Source: [Mycobacterium] nativiensis (lineage in GTDB: Bacteria > Actinomycetota > Actinomycetes > Mycobacteriales > Mycobacteriaceae). Taken from it: 64,000 nucleotides of DNA. This document shows positions 45,637 to 55,274 of the stretch, piece after piece. The stretch is from positions 3,805,168 to 3,869,167 of the forward strand of contig NZ_CP083986.1 in the NCBI RefSeq assembly GCF_020172685.1, given 5' to 3'. How positions within the stretch are numbered: position 1 is the first letter of the stretch; each line of letters opens with the position of its first letter. The position numbers and the translations under genes were made by a program. Under the pieces are notes generated by a model. The model was given only the letters and a program-made list of their open reading frames with translations, searched no databases and was not told the origin of the DNA.

Positions 45637-45650
45637 TGGAAGGCGGCGGT

Positions 45651-46097
45651 ATGGGTGCTATCGCGGCGGCAGTCGTCTTCTCCTGGTTGGGCATGGTGCT
45701 GGCGATCTCGTTTCTCGAGGCGCCGCTGAAGTTCCGCGCGCCCGGCATCACCATCCCCCTGGGCCTGGGCATCGGCCGGCTGGTGTTCCGGGCCCTCAAT
45801 GGGGTTGAGATCGGACTGGCGACGCTGGTGGTGGCGGCCGTCGCCGTCGATCCGCCGGGCCCGGCTTCGCTGACGGCGCTCGGCGTCGCAGTCGCGGTGC
45901 TGACCGTTCAGTCGCTGCTGGTCCGGCCCCGGCTGCGCCGCCGCTCCGACGCGGTACTGGCCGCAACGGTCGCCCCGCCCGGCGGGATGATCGATCGCTC
46001 TCATGCGCATTACGTCTACGCCGGGCTGGAAGTCGTCAAAGTCGCCGCGCTGCTCGCCGCGGGGATTGCCCTGCAGATCGGCTCAGTCGTCGGCTAA
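45651..46097 (+). CDS. small membrane protein of unknown function
   Basis: 148 residues from ATG 45651, preceded by GGAAGG at 45638-45643. About four hydrophobic segments, with the N-terminal [40 protein letters not shown] and the ending [19 protein letters not shown]. No family recognised with confidence. An in-frame ATG at 45606 exists but lies in the repeat region. Its 3' end overlaps the convergent cobK end by 15 bp. Confidence 0.75.
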   Translation: MGAIAAAVVFSWLGMVLAISFLEAPLKFRAPGITIPLGLGIGRLVFRALNGVEIGLATLVVAAVAVDPPGPASLTALGVAVAVLTVQSLLVRPRLRRRSDAVLAATVAPPGGMIDRSHAHYVYAGLEVVKVAALLAAGIALQIGSVVG

Positions 46098-46817
46098 CAC
46101 CCAGGCCAGGGCCTGATCGACGTCGTAAACGATGTCTACACCGGCCGACCGCGCTGGCCGGCGCACGATCACGACCGGCAACCCGAGTTCCCGGGCGGCC
46201 AGCATCTTCGGCCAGGTGTACTCGCCCCCGGAGTCCTTGGTGACGACGACGTCGGCGCGGTGGTCGCGCAGCAGCGCAAGTTCGCCCGGCAGCGCATAGG
46301 GCCCGCGATCTGAGACCACGGTCCAGTGGGGCGGCACCTCGATCGACGGCGGGTCGACGACGCGCGCCAGCACCGCCGCGTCGGCCAACGCCGGCAGGTA
46401 CGCCGCCAACTGTTGACGCCCGATGGTCAGCACCGGCCGCCGGCCAAGCCGGGCCGCAAGCTCCGCGGCCTGTTCATGTGAGTCGGCCCAGCGCCAGGAC
46501 GGCGTGGCCCGCTCCGCCCAACCGGGCCGCTCCAGTCGCAGCAGGGGGCGCCCGGCAGCGGCGCAGGCTGCGGCGGCGTTGGCCGACATCGTCGTCGCAA
46601 ACGGGTGGGTGGCGTCTACGACCACGTCGTAGTCGGCCAAAGCTGCACGCAGGCCGTCGATTCCACCGAATCCACCGATCCGCACCGCACCGGCCGGCAG
46701 CCGCGGATTGGCGACCCGGCCGGCCAGTGACGTCGTGACGTCGACGCCGGCGCTCACCAGGCGGTCGGCCAATGCCCGGGCTTCGGCGGTGCCACCGAGT
46801 AACAGCAGGCGGGTCAT
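46083..46817 (-). CDS. cobK: precorrin-6A reductase
   Basis: 244 residues, CobK/CbiJ family. [22 protein letters not shown] is the NADPH site; [21 protein letters not shown] and [29 protein letters not shown] are diagnostic. Reduces precorrin-6A to 6B using NADPH. Overlaps the cobQ stop (ATGA); last gene of cobN-cobF-cobQ-cobK. Confidence 0.94.
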   Translation of the reverse strand: MTRLLLLGGTAEARALADRLVSAGVDVTTSLAGRVANPRLPAGAVRIGGFGGIDGLRAALADYDVVVDATHPFATTMSANAAAACAAAGRPLLRLERPGWAERATPSWRWADSHEQAAELAARLGRRPVLTIGRQQLAAYLPALADAAVLARVVDPPSIEVPPHWTVVSDRGPYALPGELALLRDHRADVVVTKDSGGEYTWPKMLAARELGLPVVIVRRPARSAGVDIVYDVDQALAWVLADD

Positions 46818-48265
46818 GGGGCCCCCGGCGCCAGGAACGGCAGTCCGTTCGGCGGCCCGCCGTGCGCCAGCGTCGCCAGCGCCGCCACGTCCACGTGCTC
46901 CTCGATCAGGTCGGCCAGCAGCTCGAGTCGGCGCTCCCGCGCGGCCGGGAAGGACACGCCGGACGCCTCCAGGCCCAGGGCTTCGGCCAGGAACGCGGCG
47001 CGCAGCGCGTCGCCCTCGAAGCTTCCGTGCCGCATGGTGCCGAACACCTGACCGGCGCGGGCCCCGCCGGGATACTCCTCGGCACTGTCCCCGCGGATGA
47101 TGCGGCCGTGGTGTATCTCGTATCCACCGTCCGACAGGCGCAGCACTTTGTCTGCGCCGAAACATGTTTCGACATCCAGCAGGCCCAACCCGGCGACCTC
47201 GCCCGGCGGGCCCTCGATCCCCTCCGGGTCACGAATCACCCGGCCCAGCATCTGGAAACCCCCGCAGATGCCCACCACCGGCTTGCCGGCCGCGGCGTGC
47301 GCCGCAACCGCGACATCCAGCCCGCGCGAACGCAGCCAGGCCAGATCGCTGATCGTCGCGCGGGTTCCCGGCAGCACCACCAGATCCGCATCGGACAGCC
47401 CGCGCGGATCGGCGGCGAACACCACGTCCAGGTCCGGTTCCAAGCCGAGCGCATCCAGGTCGGTGAAGTTGCTGATCCGCGGCAGCCGGATCACCGCGAC
47501 ACGGCGCGCACCGGTCCTCGTCGAGCGCCTGCCGTCCAAGTCGAGGGCATCCTCGGAGTCCAGCCACAACCCCGGATGCCATGGCAGGGTGCCGAAGATC
47601 CGCCTACCGGTGACGCGTGCCAGGTCGGCCAGGCCGGGCTCCAACAACCGCAGCTGTCCGCGGAATTTGTTGACGATGAAGCCCGCCACCAGCTCCTGAT
47701 CCTCCGGTGAGAGCAGCGCGACGGTGCCGAAGAACGCCGCGAAAACCCCGCCCCGGTCCACGTCGCCGACGACCACCACCGGCAGGCCAGCGTGTCGGGC
47801 CAGGCCCATGTTCACGTAATCGCCGGCGCGCAGGTTGATCTCGGTCGGGCTGCCGGCGCCCTCGGCGACGACCACGTCGTACCTTGTGGCGAGATCGTCG
47901 TAGGCACTGTGCGCCGCGGCAGCCAACTCCGCGCGGCCGTGCATCCAGTTCGACGAGGACAACGTGCCCCATGGCCGTCCCATCAGCACCACGTGGCTGC
48001 GCTGGTCACTGCCGGGTTTGAGCAGCACCGGGTTCATCGCCGGCTCGGGGACGGCTCGCGCCGCCAGGGCCTGAATCCATTGCGCCCGGCCGATTTCGGT
48101 GCTGACGCCATCGGCCCCGACGCACACCATCGAGTTGTTGGACATGTTCTGCGCCTTGTACGGCGCCACCCGCACGCCGCGCCTCGCCAGCGCCCGGCAC
48201 AACCCGGTGGTCACCACGGTCTTACCCGCGTCGCTGGTGGTTCCGGCGATCAGCAGCCCGGCCAT
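46814..48265 (-). CDS. cobQ: cobyric acid synthase (glutamine-hydrolysing)
   Basis: 483 residues. N-terminal dethiobiotin-synthetase-like ATPase ([35 protein letters not shown]) and C-terminal class I amidotransferase with the nucleophile in [12 protein letters not shown] and His in GYEIHHGR. Amidates side chains b, d, e and g of adenosylcobyrinic a,c-diamide. ATG overlaps the cobF stop by two bases. Confidence 0.95.
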   Translation of the reverse strand: MAGLLIAGTTSDAGKTVVTTGLCRALARRGVRVAPYKAQNMSNNSMVCVGADGVSTEIGRAQWIQALAARAVPEPAMNPVLLKPGSDQRSHVVLMGRPWGTLSSSNWMHGRAELAAAAHSAYDDLATRYDVVVAEGAGSPTEINLRAGDYVNMGLARHAGLPVVVVGDVDRGGVFAAFFGTVALLSPEDQELVAGFIVNKFRGQLRLLEPGLADLARVTGRRIFGTLPWHPGLWLDSEDALDLDGRRSTRTGARRVAVIRLPRISNFTDLDALGLEPDLDVVFAADPRGLSDADLVVLPGTRATISDLAWLRSRGLDVAVAAHAAAGKPVVGICGGFQMLGRVIRDPEGIEGPPGEVAGLGLLDVETCFGADKVLRLSDGGYEIHHGRIIRGDSAEEYPGGARAGQVFGTMRHGSFEGDALRAAFLAEALGLEASGVSFPAARERRLELLADLIEEHVDVAALATLAHGGPPNGLPFLAPGAP

Positions 48266-49008
48266 CAGGGTCGCCGCACCAGCAGAACGTCCATCACCCA
48301 GCCTGCGTCGGCCTTCGCGGCGCGACGGGCAACCGTGATCTCGTCGAGGACATCGGCGACCCGGCCACTGACCAGCCGCTCCCCCGCCGCACCGAGATTG
48401 GCACCCCACCAGATGGTCCACTCGCCCAGCTCGGCTAGGTCGAGCCCCTCCGGGTTGAGCATCGCGACAATGTTGTCCTGGCCGGCGGCAACGGCCTCGC
48501 CCAGCCGGCGCCCGGTGGTGATGTGCACCGGCCGGCCCACCTCGTGCAGCACGATCCGGTGCCGGGCCGCCAGCAGCTGCGGAGCGCTGATGCCGGGCAA
48601 CACGTGGTAATCCAGTTCCACACCAAGGGCTTTCACCTGCTTGACGATGCGGATCGTCGAGTCGTACAGCGCCGGATCACCCCAGACCAGGAATGCGGCG
48701 CTGCCGCCACGGGTCCGCAGCACGTCGGCGTAGCGCTGCGCCCGGGCCGCATGCCAGTCGCCCACCGCCCGCGCATAGTCAGGTCCGGTCAGAGCCGGTG
48801 ACCGGTCGCGGGGTGGATCGGCGATCGTGACGATCGGAGTCGAGGCGGCATAGGTGTCGACGATGGATCGCCGCAACGCCAAAAGGCTGTCGCCGGAAGA
48901 CTTCTCTGATGCCACCACGTAGTCGACCGACCGCAGCGCCTCGGCGACCTCGGGCGTGACGTGCTGCGGCCCCATCCCGACGCCGAGAATCCAAATCTGC
49001 ACACCCAT
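48265..49008 (-). CDS. cobF: precorrin-6A synthase (deacetylating)
   Basis: 247 residues, tetrapyrrole methylase: IWILGVGMGPQHVTPEVAEAL at the N-terminus, AFLVWGDPALYDSTIRIV and PGISAPQLLAARHRIVLHEVG in the core. Adds the C1 methyl with loss of the C2 unit, the aerobic-pathway enzyme. cobF is reported absent from M. tuberculosis but present in M. canettii and environmental mycobacteria. Coupled to both cobN and cobQ by two-base overlaps. Confidence 0.93.
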   Translation of the reverse strand: MGVQIWILGVGMGPQHVTPEVAEALRSVDYVVASEKSSGDSLLALRRSIVDTYAASTPIVTIADPPRDRSPALTGPDYARAVGDWHAARAQRYADVLRTRGGSAAFLVWGDPALYDSTIRIVKQVKALGVELDYHVLPGISAPQLLAARHRIVLHEVGRPVHITTGRRLGEAVAAGQDNIVAMLNPEGLDLAELGEWTIWWGANLGAAGERLVSGRVADVLDEITVARRAAKADAGWVMDVLLVRRP

Positions 49009-52000
49009 CAGCGGTCCTCCAGATCGCCTTCCACGTCCAGGTAGGCCTGCTGCAGCGCCGCCATCGTCTGCGGATCCGGCTGCGCCCACAGGCCCCGGTC
49101 GGCGGCCTCCTTGAGTCGCTCCACGATGCCCTGCAACGCCCACGGGTTGGACTTGTCCAGGAACTCGCGGGTTTCGGGGTCGAGCACGTACTCGGCGGCG
49201 AGCTTCTCGTACATCCAGTCGTGCACCACCCCGGCGGTCGCGTCGAACCCGAACAGGTAGTCGACGGTCGCGGCCAGCTCGAACGCGCCCTTGTAGCCGT
49301 GCCGGCGCATCGCGGAGATCCATCGCGGGTTGACCACCCGGGCCCGGAACACCCGGGCGGTCTCCTCGGCCAGCGTGCGGGTGCGCACAGCGTCCGGCGA
49401 CGTCGAGTCCCCCACGTAGGCCTTCGGATCTGCTCCGGTGAGCGCACGCACGGTCGCGATCATGCCACCGTGGTAGACGAAGTAGTCGTCGGAATCGGCG
49501 ATGTCGTGCTCGCGGGTGTCGATGTTCTTGGCGGCCACCTTGATCCGGCGGTAGTTCGTGCGCATGTCATCGGCTGCGGCGCAACCGTCGAGCCCTCGGC
49601 CGTAGGCGAACCCGCCCCAGGTGGTGTAGACCTCGGCCAGATCCTTGTCGTCGCGCCAGGTGCCGGACTCGATCACCTGCAGGATGCCCGCCCCGTAGGA
49701 GCCGGGCGCCGACCCGAAGACCCGGGTGGTGGCCCGGCGCAGGTCGCCGTGGGCGGCCAGGTCGGCGCGGGCGTGGGCCGCCACGAAGTTCGCCTCGTCG
49801 GGTTCGTCGAGGGTGGCCACCATCTGCACCGCGTCGTCCAGCATCGTCACGACGTGCGGGAAGGCGTCCCGGAAAAACCCCGAGATCCGCACCGTCACAT
49901 CGATTCTCGGGCGGCCGAGTTCCTCAGGTGAGATGACTGCCAGCCCAGACACCCGGCGGGACGCCTCATCCCACTCGGGGCGCACGCCGAGCAGGGCCAG
50001 CACCTCGGCGACGTCATCGCCGGAGGTGCGCATCGCCGAGGTGCCCCACACCGACAACCCCACCGACTCCGGGTAGCCGCCGGTGTCGTCGAGGTAACGC
50101 CGCACCAGGGAGTCCGCCATCGCCTGTCCGGTCTGCCAGGCCAGCCGGGACGGCACCGCGCGCGGGTCGACGGTATAGAAGTTGCGGCCGGTGGGCAGCA
50201 CGTTGACCAGGCCGCGCAGCGGCGATCCGCTCGGCCCCGGCCGCACGAAGCCGCCGGCCAGCGCGTGCAGCACCGAGTCCAGCTCGGCCGTGGTGCCGGC
50301 CAGCCGCGGAACCACCTCGGTGGCAGCGAATCTCAAGACCCGACGCACCTCGGGGTCGGGGTGCAGCGAGTCGGAAACAGCGGCATCCCAGCCCGTCGCC
50401 TCCATGGCTTCGACCAACTCGCGGGCACGGTCCTCGATCTCGTCCACGGCGGCCGCCGGAGCGTCTTCCCTGAGCCCCAACGCGGCCCGCAGCCCGGGCA
50501 CCGCGTGGTCCACCCCGCCCCACACCTGCGGGGCCCGCAGGATCGCCAGCACCAGGTTCACCCGCTCCGGGCCGGCCGGGGCACCGCCGAGCACGTGTAG
50601 GCCGTCGCGGATCTGGGCGTCCTTGATCTCGCAGAGCCAGCCGTCGACGTGCAGCAGAAAGTCGTCGAACTCCTCGTCCTCGGGCCGCTCGTCCAGGCCC
50701 AGATCGCGGTGCATCTCCGCGGCCCGCATCAGGTTCCAGATCTCGCCGCGGATCGCCGGCAGCTTGGCCGGGTCCATCGTCGCGATGTTGCCGTACTCGT
50801 CGAGGAGCTGCTCCAACCGGGCGATGTCGCCGTAGGACTCCGCGCGTGCCATCGGCGGGATCAGGTGATCGACGATGGTGGCGTGCGCCCGTCGTTTCGC
50901 CTGGGCACCCTCGCCGGGATCGTTGACCAGGAACGGGTAGATCAGCGGCAGATCGGCGATCATGGCGTCGGTGGCGCATCCCGCCGACAGCGCCGCGGTC
51001 TTTCCGGGCAGCCATTCCAGCGAGCCGTGCTTACCCAGGTGGATCACCGCGTGCGCACCGAAACCATATGCCAGCCAACGGTATGCGGCCAGATAGTGGT
51101 GGCTCGGCGGCAGCTCCGGGTCATGGTAGATCGCCACCGGGTTCTCCCCGAACCCCCTCGGCGGCTGGATCATCAGCACCACATTGCCGGATCGCAGTGC
51201 GGCCAGCACGATCTCGCCGGCATCGTTGACGAACAGCTTGCCGGGCGCCGGGCCCCACGCCTGCGCCATCGCGTCGCGCAGGTCGTCGGGCAGTTCGGCG
51301 GTCCACTCGGCGTACTGCGGCGCGGTCACCCGCACCTGGGCGCCGGCCAGCTGCGCCGCACTGAGCCAGTCCTCGTCCTGGCCGCCGGCCTCGATCAGGG
51401 TGTGGATCAGCCGATCCCCGGCCTGCGTCTCATCGGCGATGTCCAGCACCCCGAAGCCGTCCCCGACGTCGTAGCCCTCGGCGGCCAGCCGGTGCAGCAG
51501 TCGCACCGCCGAGGCCGGGGTGTCCAGTCCGACGGCATTGCCGACGCGGGAGTGCTTGGTGGGATAGGCCGACAGCACCAGCGCCAGCTTCTTGTCGGCA
51601 TTCGGGATGTGGCGCAGCACCGCGTGATTCACCACCACACCGGCCACCCGGGCGCAGCGTTCCGCGTCGGCGGCGTAGTGCGGCAGCCCGTCGTCGTCGA
51701 TCTCCTTGAAGGAGAACGGCACCGTGATGATCCGGCCGTCGAACTCCGGGATGGCGATCTGGGTGGCCGAGTCCAGCGGGGTCACGCCGTCGTCGTTGGC
51801 CTCCCAGTCCGCCCGTGACGACGCCAGGCACAGCCCCTGAAACACCGGGATGTCCAGCGCGGCAATCCGTTCGATATCCCACGCGCCGTCGTCGTCGCCG
51901 GCGCTGACGGTCGCGGTGGCGTTCATCGCTCCGCCGGCCGCCAGCATGCAGACCACCACCGCGTCCAGCGTGCCCAGCGCGTCGTAGAGCTCGTCGGGGG

Positions 52001-52604
52001 CGTTGCGCAGCGAGGCGGCGAAGATCGGCACCCCGACCGCCCGGCCGGTGGCATCGATCGCATCGGCCAGCACGTGGGCGAATCCCGCGTTGCCACTGAC
52101 CTCGTGGGCCCGGTAGTACAGCACCCCGATTCGCACCGCGCCGGAGGCCTCGACGGGCTCGCTCCGCCTCCCCCGCCGACCCTCCCGCTGGGCGTATCCC
52201 CACTCCGGGATCACCGCCGGTTCCTCGAAACCCTCCCCGGTCAGCAGCACCGTGTCGCACAGGAACGCGTGCAGTTGGGCCAGGTTGGCCGGTCCGCCCT
52301 CGGCGAGATAGGCGTGCGCCTGCGCCGCCAGCCCGATCGGGACCGTCGAGCACTCCATCAACTCGGCGTTGGGTGATCGCTCGCCACCGAGCACCACCAA
52401 CGGCCGGCCGGTCGCACGCAGCAGCGTCAGCTCGTCGGCGATCTCCGCCGACGAGCCCAGGATCCGCAGCACCACCACGTCGGCCCCGTCGAGCAGCGGC
52501 TCGATGTCGTGGCGTGCCGGGTTGCCGAGCCGGTAGGCGGCCCCGCTGGCCCGCGCCGACAGCAGGTCGGTGTCAGAGGTGGAGAGTAAGGCGATACGCC
52601 GCAT
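49008..52604 (-). CDS. cobN: cobaltochelatase subunit CobN
   Basis: 1198 residues, large CobN/ChlH chelatase subunit that binds hydrogenobyrinic a,c-diamide for ATP-driven cobalt insertion. Hallmarks: VLYYRAHEVSGNAGFAHVLADAI, LSAYPTKHSRVGNAVGLDTPASAVRLL, AVIHLGKHGSLEWLPGKTAALS and PTGRNFYTVDPRAVPSRLAW. An Arg-rich stretch (about residues 138-150) lies before the conserved LYYRAH segment and looks like a linker. AGGAGG eight bases upstream of the ATG. First gene of a riboswitch-led cobN-cobF-cobQ-cobK operon. Confidence 0.96.
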   Translation of the reverse strand: MRRIALLSTSDTDLLSARASGAAYRLGNPARHDIEPLLDGADVVVLRILGSSAEIADELTLLRATGRPLVVLGGERSPNAELMECSTVPIGLAAQAHAYLAEGGPANLAQLHAFLCDTVLLTGEGFEEPAVIPEWGYAQREGRRGRRSEPVEASGAVRIGVLYYRAHEVSGNAGFAHVLADAIDATGRAVGVPIFAASLRNAPDELYDALGTLDAVVVCMLAAGGAMNATATVSAGDDDGAWDIERIAALDIPVFQGLCLASSRADWEANDDGVTPLDSATQIAIPEFDGRIITVPFSFKEIDDDGLPHYAADAERCARVAGVVVNHAVLRHIPNADKKLALVLSAYPTKHSRVGNAVGLDTPASAVRLLHRLAAEGYDVGDGFGVLDIADETQAGDRLIHTLIEAGGQDEDWLSAAQLAGAQVRVTAPQYAEWTAELPDDLRDAMAQAWGPAPGKLFVNDAGEIVLAALRSGNVVLMIQPPRGFGENPVAIYHDPELPPSHHYLAAYRWLAYGFGAHAVIHLGKHGSLEWLPGKTAALSAGCATDAMIADLPLIYPFLVNDPGEGAQAKRRAHATIVDHLIPPMARAESYGDIARLEQLLDEYGNIATMDPAKLPAIRGEIWNLMRAAEMHRDLGLDERPEDEEFDDFLLHVDGWLCEIKDAQIRDGLHVLGGAPAGPERVNLVLAILRAPQVWGGVDHAVPGLRAALGLREDAPAAAVDEIEDRARELVEAMEATGWDAAVSDSLHPDPEVRRVLRFAATEVVPRLAGTTAELDSVLHALAGGFVRPGPSGSPLRGLVNVLPTGRNFYTVDPRAVPSRLAWQTGQAMADSLVRRYLDDTGGYPESVGLSVWGTSAMRTSGDDVAEVLALLGVRPEWDEASRRVSGLAVISPEELGRPRIDVTVRISGFFRDAFPHVVTMLDDAVQMVATLDEPDEANFVAAHARADLAAHGDLRRATTRVFGSAPGSYGAGILQVIESGTWRDDKDLAEVYTTWGGFAYGRGLDGCAAADDMRTNYRRIKVAAKNIDTREHDIADSDDYFVYHGGMIATVRALTGADPKAYVGDSTSPDAVRTRTLAEETARVFRARVVNPRWISAMRRHGYKGAFELAATVDYLFGFDATAGVVHDWMYEKLAAEYVLDPETREFLDKSNPWALQGIVERLKEAADRGLWAQPDPQTMAALQQAYLDVEGDLEDR

Positions 52605-52612
52605 AGATCAGA

Positions 52613-52738
52613 CCTCCTGAGGGGTTCGCGCCCCTCGTCGTCGGATGTCCCGTGGCCGTATCTGGCTGACGGGCCGGTGAGGCCCTCACAGTGGCGGAAC
52701 CGCCCCGGATTTCCACCGGGTTCCTGACGCCACGAGAC
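52613..52738 (-). promoter_or_regulatory. cobalamin riboswitch controlling cobN
   Basis: Reads leftwards. P1 pairs bases 52729-52738 with 52647-52656 (10 bp). The core has GGTGGAAATCCGG followed by CCGCCACTGTG, and the B12 box GTCAGCCAGATACGG is at about 52657-52674. Downstream, a GAGGGG/CCCCTC hairpin (52619-52636) abuts the cobN AGGAGG site (52613-52618), a plausible expression platform controlling ribosome access. Confidence 0.93.
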
Positions 52739-52785
52739 GGCGGCCAGCCTAACCCAGTGGGCCGTGCAAGAATGGCGCCGGTAAG

Positions 52786-52937
52786 GCGATGACGACACAG
52801 TGAGGAAGCCGGTGAGAGTCCGGCGCGGTCCCGCCACTGTCATCGGGGAGTGACCCTCATCAGCCACGGCCCGCAACCTGTGGGGCTGGAAGGCGAGGCG
52901 AGCAGTGATCCGAAAGCCAGGAGACTCACGTCATCGC
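52786..52937 (+). promoter_or_regulatory. cobalamin riboswitch controlling the B12 importer operon
   Basis: P1 pairs GCGATGACG (52786-52794) with CGTCATCGC (52929-52937), a perfect 9-bp stem. The core has GAGGAAGCCGGTG followed by AGAGTCCGGC, then CCCGCCACTGTC, and the B12 box AGCCAGGAGACTCACG at 52915-52930. A CGGGG/CCCCG hairpin (52949-52965) follows, then GAGGAAG and the ATG at 52985. It is divergent from the cobN riboswitch, 47 bases between their 5' ends. Confidence 0.95.
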
Positions 52938-52984
52938 GTCCTGCGAACCGGGGCGGTGTACCCCGAGGAAGCTGATGCACGCCC

Positions 52985-54151
52985 ATGTCCCGTGCGCCGC
53001 GGGTAGTTCTCGCGCTGGTGATTGCGCTGGCCACATCGCTGGCCGGCTGCTCAGCCGAGCGCGCCCCCCGCTCCCCCGACGCGCGGCCCGGCTGCATCAC
53101 CGACTTCGATGCGGCCGCCGACTACTTCCCGGACAAATCGACACTGTCCGAGGCCACCAACTTCCGTCTCTCCTACCACCGCAGCTACCAGGTCCTGACG
53201 GTTGAGCGGCCCTATCTCGGCGGCAAGCCGGTGTCGTATGTGTTGGTGCGCTGCGGTGCGCCGGCCCCGGAGCTGCCCGGCGAGTTGGCCCACGCCCAGC
53301 AGATCACGGTCCCGGTGCGCAGCCTGTATTCGGGCTCGACGACACATCTGGCGATGATCACCGAACTCGAGGCGGCCGACGTGGTCACCGGTGTGGCCAG
53401 CCCGGCCGCGGTCGCCGACCCGCAGATCCGCCACCGCATCGACAGCGGTGCGATCGTCGGCTATGCGCCGGGCGGGCAGCTCAACATCGAGACCGTGCTG
53501 CGCGCCGGCCCCGACGTGCTGATCACCCAGGGGATGGACGACCCGGGCTACCCCAAGCTGCGCGACGCCGGAATCCCGGTGGTCGCCGACGCCGAATGGC
53601 TGGAGCCCACCCCGCTGGGCCGCGCCGAATGGATCAAAGCGTTTGCGGCGCTGACCGGGACCGAACGCCAAGCCGCGCAGGCGTACCGGGCCATCCGCGA
53701 CCGCTACCGGGAACTGGCCGCTCGGGCCGCGTCGGCCAAGCCCGTCGACGTGCTGGTCGGCACCATGTATTCGGGCAGCTGGTCCATGCCCACCAGCACC
53801 AGTTATGCCGGCCGGCTGATCGCTGACGCCGGCGGCGCCTACCCCTGGCTGACCGACGGCGGCGCCGAGAACCGGCAGCTGAACTTCGAGTCGGTCTACG
53901 CCCGCGCCGGAAGCGCACCGCTGTGGCTGGTCACCGACGACTGGAAAACCGTGGGCGACGCCGTATCCCAGGACAGCCGGTACGGCGAGCTCACCGCCGT
54001 CCGCAACGGCCAGGTGTGGTCGGCGGGCAACACCTACTGGGAGCGCGGCACGGCACGACCGGATCTGCTGCTCGGCGACCTGGTCGCGATCCTGCATCCC
54101 GAGCTGGCCCCGGGACACGAATTCGAGTTCTACCGTCAGGTGCCGCGATGA
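52985..54151 (+). CDS. btuF: cobalamin/corrinoid ABC transporter substrate-binding lipoprotein
   Basis: 388 residues with a lipoprotein signal peptide and lipobox LAGC (Cys about residue 22). Class III periplasmic-binding fold: SLYSGSTTHLAMITELEAADVVTGV, LNIETVLRAGPDVLITQGM, GIPVVADAEWLEPTPLGRAEWIKAFAALTG. The family covers Fe(III)-siderophore and B12 binders; the cobalamin riboswitch just upstream argues for corrinoid. First of a four-gene operon; overlaps the permease gene by four bases. Confidence 0.85.
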   Translation: MSRAPRVVLALVIALATSLAGCSAERAPRSPDARPGCITDFDAAADYFPDKSTLSEATNFRLSYHRSYQVLTVERPYLGGKPVSYVLVRCGAPAPELPGELAHAQQITVPVRSLYSGSTTHLAMITELEAADVVTGVASPAAVADPQIRHRIDSGAIVGYAPGGQLNIETVLRAGPDVLITQGMDDPGYPKLRDAGIPVVADAEWLEPTPLGRAEWIKAFAALTGTERQAAQAYRAIRDRYRELAARAASAKPVDVLVGTMYSGSWSMPTSTSYAGRLIADAGGAYPWLTDGGAENRQLNFESVYARAGSAPLWLVTDDWKTVGDAVSQDSRYGELTAVRNGQVWSAGNTYWERGTARPDLLLGDLVAILHPELAPGHEFEFYRQVPR

Positions 54152-55188
54152 AGGCGCGCACCACGCTGGTGCTGGCCGGGCTGGCCGTCACGGTCCTGGT
54201 GCTGGCCGTGCTGGGTCTGGCGCTCGGCCCGGTGCGGGTCCCGCTGGCCGACACCGTGCGGGTGCTGTTCGGCGCCGAGGCCTCCGATCCGCGCTGGCAG
54301 GTGATCGTGACGAACATGCGGTTGCCGCGGGTGCTCACCGCGCTGGCAGCCGGGGCCGCGCTCGGGGTCGCCGGTCTGCAGCTGCAGACGTTGTTCCGCA
54401 ACACCCTGGCCGACCCGTACATCCTCGGGGTCAGTTCCGGCGCCAGCCTCGGCGTGGCGCTGGTGGTGCTGCTCGGCGGTGCGGCGGGCGCCGGATTCAG
54501 CACCGGCATGGCCGGAGCCGGCCGCGCCGGCGCGGTCGTCGCGGCGGCGCTGGGCGCCGCGGCGATGCTGACGCTGGTTCTGACGCTGTCCCGCTGGACC
54601 CGTTCGGCGGCGACGCTGCTGCTGATCGGGGTGATGATCGGCGCGGCCAGCACCGCCCTGGTGAGCCTGGCGATGGTCTACGCAGACCCGCAGCGGGTGC
54701 AGCAGTTCCTGCTGTGGGGGCTGGGCAGCTTCGCCGGAACCGGCTGGGGCGATCTGCGGTTGCTGCTGCCGCTGGTGGCAGTCGGGCTGGCTGCCGCGGC
54801 ATTGACGATCCGGCCGCTCAACGCCCTGCTGCTCGGCGAGAGTTACGCGGCCACAATGGGTATCAACGTCCGGCGGGCCCGGGTGATCACGGTCGGCTCG
54901 GCATCGCTGCTGGCGGGTGTGACGACCGCGTTCTGCGGGCCGATCGCCTTCATCGGGCTGGTGGTGCCGCACGTGGCCCGCATCGCCGTGGGCACCTCCG
55001 ATCACCGGGTGGTGGTGCCCGCGGTGACATTGCTGGGCGCCCTCGCCGCGCTGGCGTGCGGCATCGTCAGCCAGGTACCGGGCAGCGACCTGGTCATTCC
55101 GATCAACGCCGTCACCGCGCTGGTGGGAGCCCCGGTCGTGATCACGGTGCTGCTGCGGGCCCGTCGCGGATCGGGGATCCCGTCATGA
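54148..55188 (+). CDS. btuC: FecCD/BtuC-type ABC permease
   Basis: 346 residues, about ten membrane helices. FecCD signatures: RLPRVLTALAAGAALGVAGLQLQTLFRNTLADPYILGVSSGASLG, MGINVRRARV (the ATPase-contacting loop) and FCGPIAFIGLVVPHVARIAVG. Forms the translocation pore with the fused ATPase encoded next. The stop overlaps the ATPase ATG (ATGA). Confidence 0.9.
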   Translation: MKARTTLVLAGLAVTVLVLAVLGLALGPVRVPLADTVRVLFGAEASDPRWQVIVTNMRLPRVLTALAAGAALGVAGLQLQTLFRNTLADPYILGVSSGASLGVALVVLLGGAAGAGFSTGMAGAGRAGAVVAAALGAAAMLTLVLTLSRWTRSAATLLLIGVMIGAASTALVSLAMVYADPQRVQQFLLWGLGSFAGTGWGDLRLLLPLVAVGLAAAALTIRPLNALLLGESYAATMGINVRRARVITVGSASLLAGVTTAFCGPIAFIGLVVPHVARIAVGTSDHRVVVPAVTLLGALAALACGIVSQVPGSDLVIPINAVTALVGAPVVITVLLRARRGSGIPS

Positions 55189-55274
55189 CCCCGGCGGTTC
55201 AGCGAGACGCGACGAAGGAGAGGCGAAGCTGGGTCCGCCGCATGGATCCGGCAGTCATGACGCCGGCGGTTCAG
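55182..55274 (+). repeat. 72-bp in-frame insertion/duplication at the start of the ATPase gene
   Basis: A 21-base direct repeat with one mismatch occurs at 55182-55202 and 55254-55274, each containing the ATG of MTPAVQ. Between them lies 51 bp, most of which resembles the hairpin element at 57601-57649 (55192-55241 aligns to it at roughly 44 of 51 positions). The insertion is in frame and adds 24 residues to the N-terminus. Confidence 0.8.

Noticed and set aside
45606-45650. Upstream ATG for the small membrane protein
   Set aside because: It lies inside the 28-bp direct repeats; ATG 45651 has a GGAAGG site at proper spacing and starts at the first hydrophobic segment.
52144-52200. Arg-rich, palindrome-like stretch in cobN as another repeat insertion
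   Set aside because: It does not align convincingly with the 49-51-bp element; a variable linker in CobN explains it.
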